Shown here: positions 60,801 to 64,000 of the stretch, one piece after another | Position numbering within the stretch: the first letter of the stretch is position 1 | Layout of the letters: each line of letters opens with the position of its first letter | NCBI GenBank assembly: GCA_017962085.1 | Contig: JAGCWA010000028.1 | Span: 1 to 64,000 of the forward strand | Direction of reading: 5' to 3' | DNA from: Paludibacteraceae bacterium | GTDB taxonomy: Bacteria; Bacteroidota; Bacteroidia; Bacteroidales; Paludibacteraceae | DNA length: 64,000 nt | The notes under the pieces: model-generated | Told to the model about the DNA's origin: nothing | Databases searched by the model: none | The model's input: the letters and a program-made list of their open reading frames with translations, nothing else | Translations under genes and position numbers: made by a program

Positions 60801-62084
60801 GTCCAAGATGAACGACACCTTCGGGTTCAGTTTATAAGCGGCCGTATAGTGGGCGATGGTCTCAACCATACCAAAGTTCAGTCCGAAGGCCGTTTTAATC
60901 AACTCCTCGCCATAACCGGTCGAGCAGCTACCCACCACCTTGAGGTCACGTCCGCATTTCTGAGCCTCCTCCTGCAAGAGGGAGAGACCCTCCTTCACCG
61001 TCTCCAATGGTCTACCGCCATTTTTCTTATAGAAGGTGAAGAAGATACGCTCCTGTTCATCCATCGCCACCACCTTCGTGGTCGTGGAGCCGGAGTCGAT
61101 ACCAATGTAACAATTGTCGGAGGCGATGTCAGACATTGCCACCTTCTCGATCTTATTCTTTTCCTTGCCCTGTTTCCAAGCCTCGAAAGCCTCCTTGCTC
61201 TCGAACAGAGGAGAGAGGGAAGAAGCCGAAGCGCCCGTGTTCTTGCTCTTCGTCTGGAACAGCGTGATGAACTCGCTCAGCTTACGCACCTCCGCCTTTT
61301 CGTTCATGGAGAGGCTGGCGCCCCAAGCCGGCACCACGGAAGCGTGTTCAGTCAGGATGATATCCTCGGAGGCGAGCCCGAGACGTTCCTGCATGATTTT
61401 CCGCAAAGCAGGGATATGGGCGAATGGTCCACCGCACAAGAAGACCTTAGGCAGGATATCGCACCCACGGGAGAGTGCGGAAACCACCTGTGTCGCCACC
61501 GCATTGAAAATGGAGGCGGCTATATTCTCGCGCCTCACGTTGAGGGCGATAAGGTTCTGGATATCCGTTTTGGAGAAGACACCACAGCGGGAGGCGATCG
61601 GATAGACCGAATCAGCATTGAGCGCCATATCGCTCAGCTCGCCCACCTCGACGCCAAGGATCACCGCCATCTGGTCGATGAACGCACCCGTACCACCCGC
61701 GCAGTTACCGTTCATACGAATGTCAGGCTGCATATTCTTATTGAAGAAGATCATCTTACTATCCTCTCCTCCAATATCAACCAATGTACGAGTATCAGGG
61801 AAACGCTTCTCAATCACCTGAGTCGCCGCCACAACTTCTTGAATAAATGGCAATCCGAACCTTTCAGACAGACCCATTCCAGCAGAGCCCGTCACTTGGA
61901 TACGGACAGGCACATCCGACAAATTTTCCTTCAAGGCAGACAACGAGGAGAGTAAAGTTCCTTGTATATCAGCGTGATGCCTAGCATAATCCGTGTAAAC
62001 AATCTCACCGTTCACATCTGTCACCACCACCTTCAAAGTGGTAGAACCGGCATCCAAGCCTATGTGATATATGTTATTCAACAT
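57828..62084 (-). CDS. Fused 2-hydroxyacyl-CoA dehydratase activase-type protein
   Basis: A 1418-residue cytoplasmic protein. Two ASKHA ATPase domains of the HgdC/BcrAD activator family lie in tandem: the first opens with YHIGLDAGSTTLKVVVTD (residues 5-22), the second with YIGIDSGSTTTKVVAMDEQE (about 320-340). Each has the cysteine-bearing GNCAGGTGAFID or EACSSGCGSFID motif that binds a shared [4Fe-4S] cluster in the dimeric activators. The second half (from about 650) is the DUF2229/HgdB-related region with more cysteine motifs (RCVGCENNCQ, ADNICFPAKL, QLTSFGCGPDAF, NEICYPATLV, TQTGGQCRATNY). Such giant fusions are common in anaerobes; the substrate is unknown. The ATG at 62084 is chosen because the longer frame crosses the promoter and lacks homology. 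Confidence 0.9.
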   Translation of the reverse strand: MLNNIYHIGLDAGSTTLKVVVTDVNGEIVYTDYARHHADIQGTLLSSLSALKENLSDVPVRIQVTGSAGMGLSERFGLPFIQEVVAATQVIEKRFPDTRTLVDIGGEDSKMIFFNKNMQPDIRMNGNCAGGTGAFIDQMAVILGVEVGELSDMALNADSVYPIASRCGVFSKTDIQNLIALNVRRENIAASIFNAVATQVVSALSRGCDILPKVFLCGGPFAHIPALRKIMQERLGLASEDIILTEHASVVPAWGASLSMNEKAEVRKLSEFITLFQTKSKNTGASASSLSPLFESKEAFEAWKQGKEKNKIEKVAMSDIASDNCYIGIDSGSTTTKVVAMDEQERIFFTFYKKNGGRPLETVKEGLSLLQEEAQKCGRDLKVVGSCSTGYGEELIKTAFGLNFGMVETIAHYTAAYKLNPKVSFILDIGGQDMKAIFVEKGAINRLEINEACSSGCGSFIDSFAQSLKCPITDFVRRACESQHPCDLGTRCTVFMNSKVKQCLREGSPLDDISAGLAYSVIKNCLYKVLKLKDTKDLGDHIVLQGGTMRNLAVVRAFELSVDKEVIVSNYPELMGAYGAALFSKKRIGAGTEPVALAQLVDLKEYTSEPLRCVGCENNCQILKNVFANGKVYYSGNKCEKVYTNKGEKGRTAFNMSFYKNELAFKKDKAGMLEKPYFTMGIPRALNMYENFPFWYTLFTRCNIAVKSSARSTFSLYEKGLNTVMADNICFPAKLLHGHVFDLAEKKVDRIFYPYVIYERMEPNSNNSYNCPVVAGYSDVLKSSINVEARFNIPLDSPVINFKDDALLKKSCATYMKSILKDKYEKKRFEAAFAEALKARDVFSDTVRKKAVSLLAKAREENRLVIILAGRPYHNDPLVQHKVSEIITSFGVDVVTEDLVRGMDSDLKDSHIIPQWSYMNRIMKVAKWVAQTNENVHYVQLTSFGCGPDAFIVDEIIDMMKRYGKNVTLLKVDDVNNAGSLRLRIRSLIESLKYKSEEAEPVAHAFQSTPEFLKKDAGKKILVPFFSDFHSPFVPALFELMGYEFENMPPSDEASVQYGLKYANNEICYPATLVVGDCIRALESGKYDLNNIVFAITQTGGQCRATNYIALIKKALLAAGYGNIPVISVSIMDTINEQSGFTPNVKKIIKITMYLLYFSDAMSKMYYSAVVREKVPGAARQILDKYIALGVEAVRQKKSKLMINYLSEAAKQFEEITETKDVPRVGIVGEIFIKYNSFGHQHVVDWLVKEGIEPVIPSLNEFFVQYFPNAKFNEANYLEKKRKFVARMLSSLGEKYLNHVAKKINKAASAFRYYEKIVNIHEEAKRAEKITSLAAQFGEGWLIPAEFASFAEHGINAAISLQPFGCIANHVISKGIEKKVKDIYPDMNLLFLDFDGGVSEVNVLNRLHFIARAAKHVK

Positions 62085-62103
62085 AAAATAAATCGATTTG
62101 GCG

Positions 62104-62111
62104 CGAAAGTA
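62104..62111 (-). promoter_or_regulatory. -7 box for the activase gene
   Basis: Minus-strand TACTTTCG, one mismatch from TAnnTTTG, 20 bases before the start codon. Confidence 0.4.
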
Positions 62112-62380
62112 CGAAAACTTTTGCCTTAAAAAAATTATATGCGCCTTCGTTTTACTCCATTCGTCAATAAATAGACATAGAACAACTTCCCCCAACAGAG
62201 AGAAATGGCACAAATGAGGAAGAAATAAAAGTGCGGTATCCCAATGTTCACAAGGGGGGAAGCACAGACAAGAATTACAGTAAGGTGCCCCCATCCCGTC
62301 CATAAAACAGAATGGCCATTAAAATTAATTTATATATATCAAGAAATAGAACATAATCCACAAAAGCATGGGGAAAAAAT

Positions 62381-62411
62381 TTGTTGCAGAAACGTACAAG
62401 CACTAAATTTG
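62381..62411 (+). promoter_or_regulatory. Promoter of the terminal surface-protein gene
   Basis: TTG at 62381-62383, a 20-base spacer and TAAATTTG at 62404-62411. A leader of about 100 bases follows. Confidence 0.55.
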
Positions 62412-62456
62412 GCGAATCGTTCCCACAAAATGAACGACCTCTCCAAAATCGGGTAA

Positions 62457-62512
62457 TGGGTTCTCCCGACGAGGAGAGAGATATATTCAGAACCCGCCTT
62501 TTATTTTATAGA
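62457..62512 (+). promoter_or_regulatory. Structured leader with terminator-like hairpin before the surface-protein gene
   Basis: TGGGTTCT (62457-62464) pairs with AGAACCCG (62489-62496), with an inner CTCC/GGAG stem, then CCTTTTATTTT. It lies between the promoter and the ATG at 62522, so it could attenuate or stabilise the transcript. Confidence 0.45.
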
Positions 62513-62521
62513 TTTTACTAT

Positions 62522-64000
62522 ATGAGAAAAGTAGGTTTACTCTTTTTTGCGCTCGCTTCATGCTGCGCTAGTGCGTTTGCGGGTGACGCATACTATCTTA
62601 TTAAAGATGGAAAATTCCAGAACGGCGTAACTTTCGCTCCGTTCGAGGATGACGAAAAAACAGACAACGTGATCGAAGAGGGAGACGGTTACGCAACCAT
62701 CAAGCACCTTGGTGGTTTCGAGAAGACCCTTGAGACAAGATTATCAGGAATGGACTTCAACATCGGTGGAAAGACCATGGTTATCGAGTATATGGTTGAT
62801 GGCATGGACATTTACAACGATGAGAACGGTATCAACGGTGGAAACACTTGCGAGGCTATCTCAAAGCCAACAATCATCATCGAGTGCTTTGACGAAGAAG
62901 GCATGTCATGGTTGGACAAGTTCAGTGATGCGACCAATTCAAAAGAGCACCTTCTGAACAAAATTTCCATCGACGGAAAATCAGAAGGATGCGACACGAA
63001 ATGGCAAACATACAGAGAGTATGCTTACCCTTGCAAAAGCAACGCACAGGTGAAAAACATTCTCATCGCATACAAGAGGGAAGTTCCAAAGATTTCAGAA
63101 AGCGTATTGAAAATCAAGAACTTCTACTTCGAGAACGATTATGACAACTACCCAATTTACGGTTGCCAATTCTTGGGAGGTAACTTGTACGAGGAATTCC
63201 AACCATTGTCAGGTATCACTGATGAGTCCATCACTAAGTTGCTCTATCAAGACGGTCTCGCATTACGTTGGGACAGAACCTTATTGCCAGTAGACAGAAA
63301 GGATGCTCAGTTGTTCATCTCTTACGAGGGTGAGCTCAGCGATGGTTCAGGAGTTCCTGCTTCTGAGGTCAATGCGACTTTGGTTATTTTGTCTCCTGCA
63401 TCACAATACAAAGAAGGTTATCCTTACTCAATCTGGTTCGATACAATTCCATTGCCAGAAGAGGCTGCAAAGGAAGGAAAGATTAAAGTAGAATGTCTTG
63501 CAAAGCACTACGGAAAAGAGGTATCATACACCTTGGTAGGAAACGTGAACGGAATTAATCAAGACGAGCTCCTCCCTATCTACATCTCATTCGACAACAG
63601 CACAGAGGCTGTCCCTGCATTCAAGGATTCCATCATCAATGGTACTTGGACCAAAGAAGTGGGCGAAGTCGATGTTCCAGCAGGCGCAAAGAGCATTTTC
63701 GTAGAGTTCCGCCAGAACGAGAAAGTTTCTTACCTTGTAGACAAGTTCTTGATCACTTACAAGAGCAAGAATGGTGTCGCTACTGTTAACGGTGACGGAA
63801 CCACCTTGTCTATCTACCCTAACCCAGTTCTCGACGAGATCGCATTCTATGGCATCGATGAGATCCAAAGCGTAGAGGTTGTTTCCTTGAACGGTGCGGT
63901 TAAGGCTTGCAAGGTAGTGAACAACAAAGTGAACGTTTCTAGCTTGGCAGCTGGCGAATACGCTATCATCGTCAACAAGAACATCACTGGCAAGTTCATC
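62522..64000 (+). CDS. Secreted surface protein with T9SS sorting domain, 3' end cut by window edge
   Basis: An open frame of 493 codons up to the window end. Signal peptide MRKVGLLFFALASCCASAFA. The body (about 22-420) is beta-rich with no family I recognise: an N-terminal jelly-roll-like part with TMVIEYMVDGMDIYNDENG and a second part with Ig-like strands (YTLVGNVNGINQDELLPIYIS). The last visible approx. 70 residues (LSIYPNPVLDEIAFYGIDE to SSLAAGEYAIIVNKNITGKFI) are a standard type A T9SS sorting domain. In that family the domain normally ends within a few residues of this point, so very little is missing. Expected at the cell surface or in outer-membrane vesicles. Confidence 0.85.
   Translation, partial: MRKVGLLFFALASCCASAFAGDAYYLIKDGKFQNGVTFAPFEDDEKTDNVIEEGDGYATIKHLGGFEKTLETRLSGMDFNIGGKTMVIEYMVDGMDIYNDENGINGGNTCEAISKPTIIIECFDEEGMSWLDKFSDATNSKEHLLNKISIDGKSEGCDTKWQTYREYAYPCKSNAQVKNILIAYKREVPKISESVLKIKNFYFENDYDNYPIYGCQFLGGNLYEEFQPLSGITDESITKLLYQDGLALRWDRTLLPVDRKDAQLFISYEGELSDGSGVPASEVNATLVILSPASQYKEGYPYSIWFDTIPLPEEAAKEGKIKVECLAKHYGKEVSYTLVGNVNGINQDELLPIYISFDNSTEAVPAFKDSIINGTWTKEVGEVDVPAGAKSIFVEFRQNEKVSYLVDKFLITYKSKNGVATVNGDGTTLSIYPNPVLDEIAFYGIDEIQSVEVVSLNGAVKACKVVNNKVNVSSLAAGEYAIIVNKNITGKFI

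Noticed and set aside
60462..61955. 497-residue plus-strand frame
   Set aside because: Antisense to the activase-type gene; no signal, domain or promoter.

Overview
The window comes from a member of the Bacteroidota, most likely a gut or rumen-type Bacteroidales. Three observations support this. Many genes are preceded by the Bacteroidota promoter -7 box TAnnTTTG, often with a TTG about 19-21 bases upstream, and almost no gene has a Shine-Dalgarno sequence. There are lineage-typical families: DUF3078, Bacteroidota-type YidC, VanZ-like and PsbP-like lipoproteins. There are also secreted glycoside hydrolases and surface proteins with C-terminal type IX secretion (T9SS) sorting regions. GH9 and GH10 enzymes point to a plant-cell-wall-degrading lifestyle. 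I see no IS element, prophage, CRISPR array or rRNA.

Layout. 1-2.3 kb: a truncated surface protein, tRNA-Gln(UUG), a 45-bp minisatellite, tRNA-Gly(CCC) and an FKBP lipoprotein. 2.6-8 kb: a short cobalamin-dependent methionine synthase (metH), two unknown proteins and an L,D-transpeptidase. 8-10.7 kb: a GT2/VanZ pair divergent from trpS. 10.7-28.3 kb: a long minus-strand surface-glycan cluster whose genes mostly overlap by a few bases. It starts with glf and contains what looks like a full late pathway to CMP-legionaminic acid (dehydratase, aminotransferase, acetyltransferase, hydrolysing 2-epimerase, synthase, two Gfo/Idh oxidoreductases, CMP-transferase, CBS-nucleotidyltransferase). It ends with three glycosyltransferases and a YfhO-type membrane protein. 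28.4-34.3 kb: pbpC, typA, a small lipoprotein and menA.

34.4-41.2 kb: secreted GH9 cellulase, a DUF3078 outer-membrane-like protein and a GH10-CBM6 xylanase. 41.3-48.9 kb: a PQQ-like propeller protein, then a MarR-TolC-HlyD-permease-permease efflux operon with no ATPase gene and a perfect 14-bp palindrome in its promoter. 49-57.8 kb: a one-TM coiled-coil protein, a PsbP-like lipoprotein, a sodium:solute symporter, yidC, a divergent ABC exporter, a small LRIGN-type protein, a Nudix/winged-helix protein and a secreted NlpC/P60-like protein that has lost its catalytic cysteine. 57.8-64 kb: a 1418-residue fused 2-hydroxyacyl-CoA dehydratase activase-type protein and a T9SS surface protein cut by the window end.

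The most coherent system is the legionaminic acid/galactofuranose glycan cluster. It brings together sugar-nucleotide synthesis, a candidate legionaminyl transferase and an O-acyltransferase, but no flippase, polymerase or initiating transferase is present here. All family calls are from reading the sequence; no database search was run.
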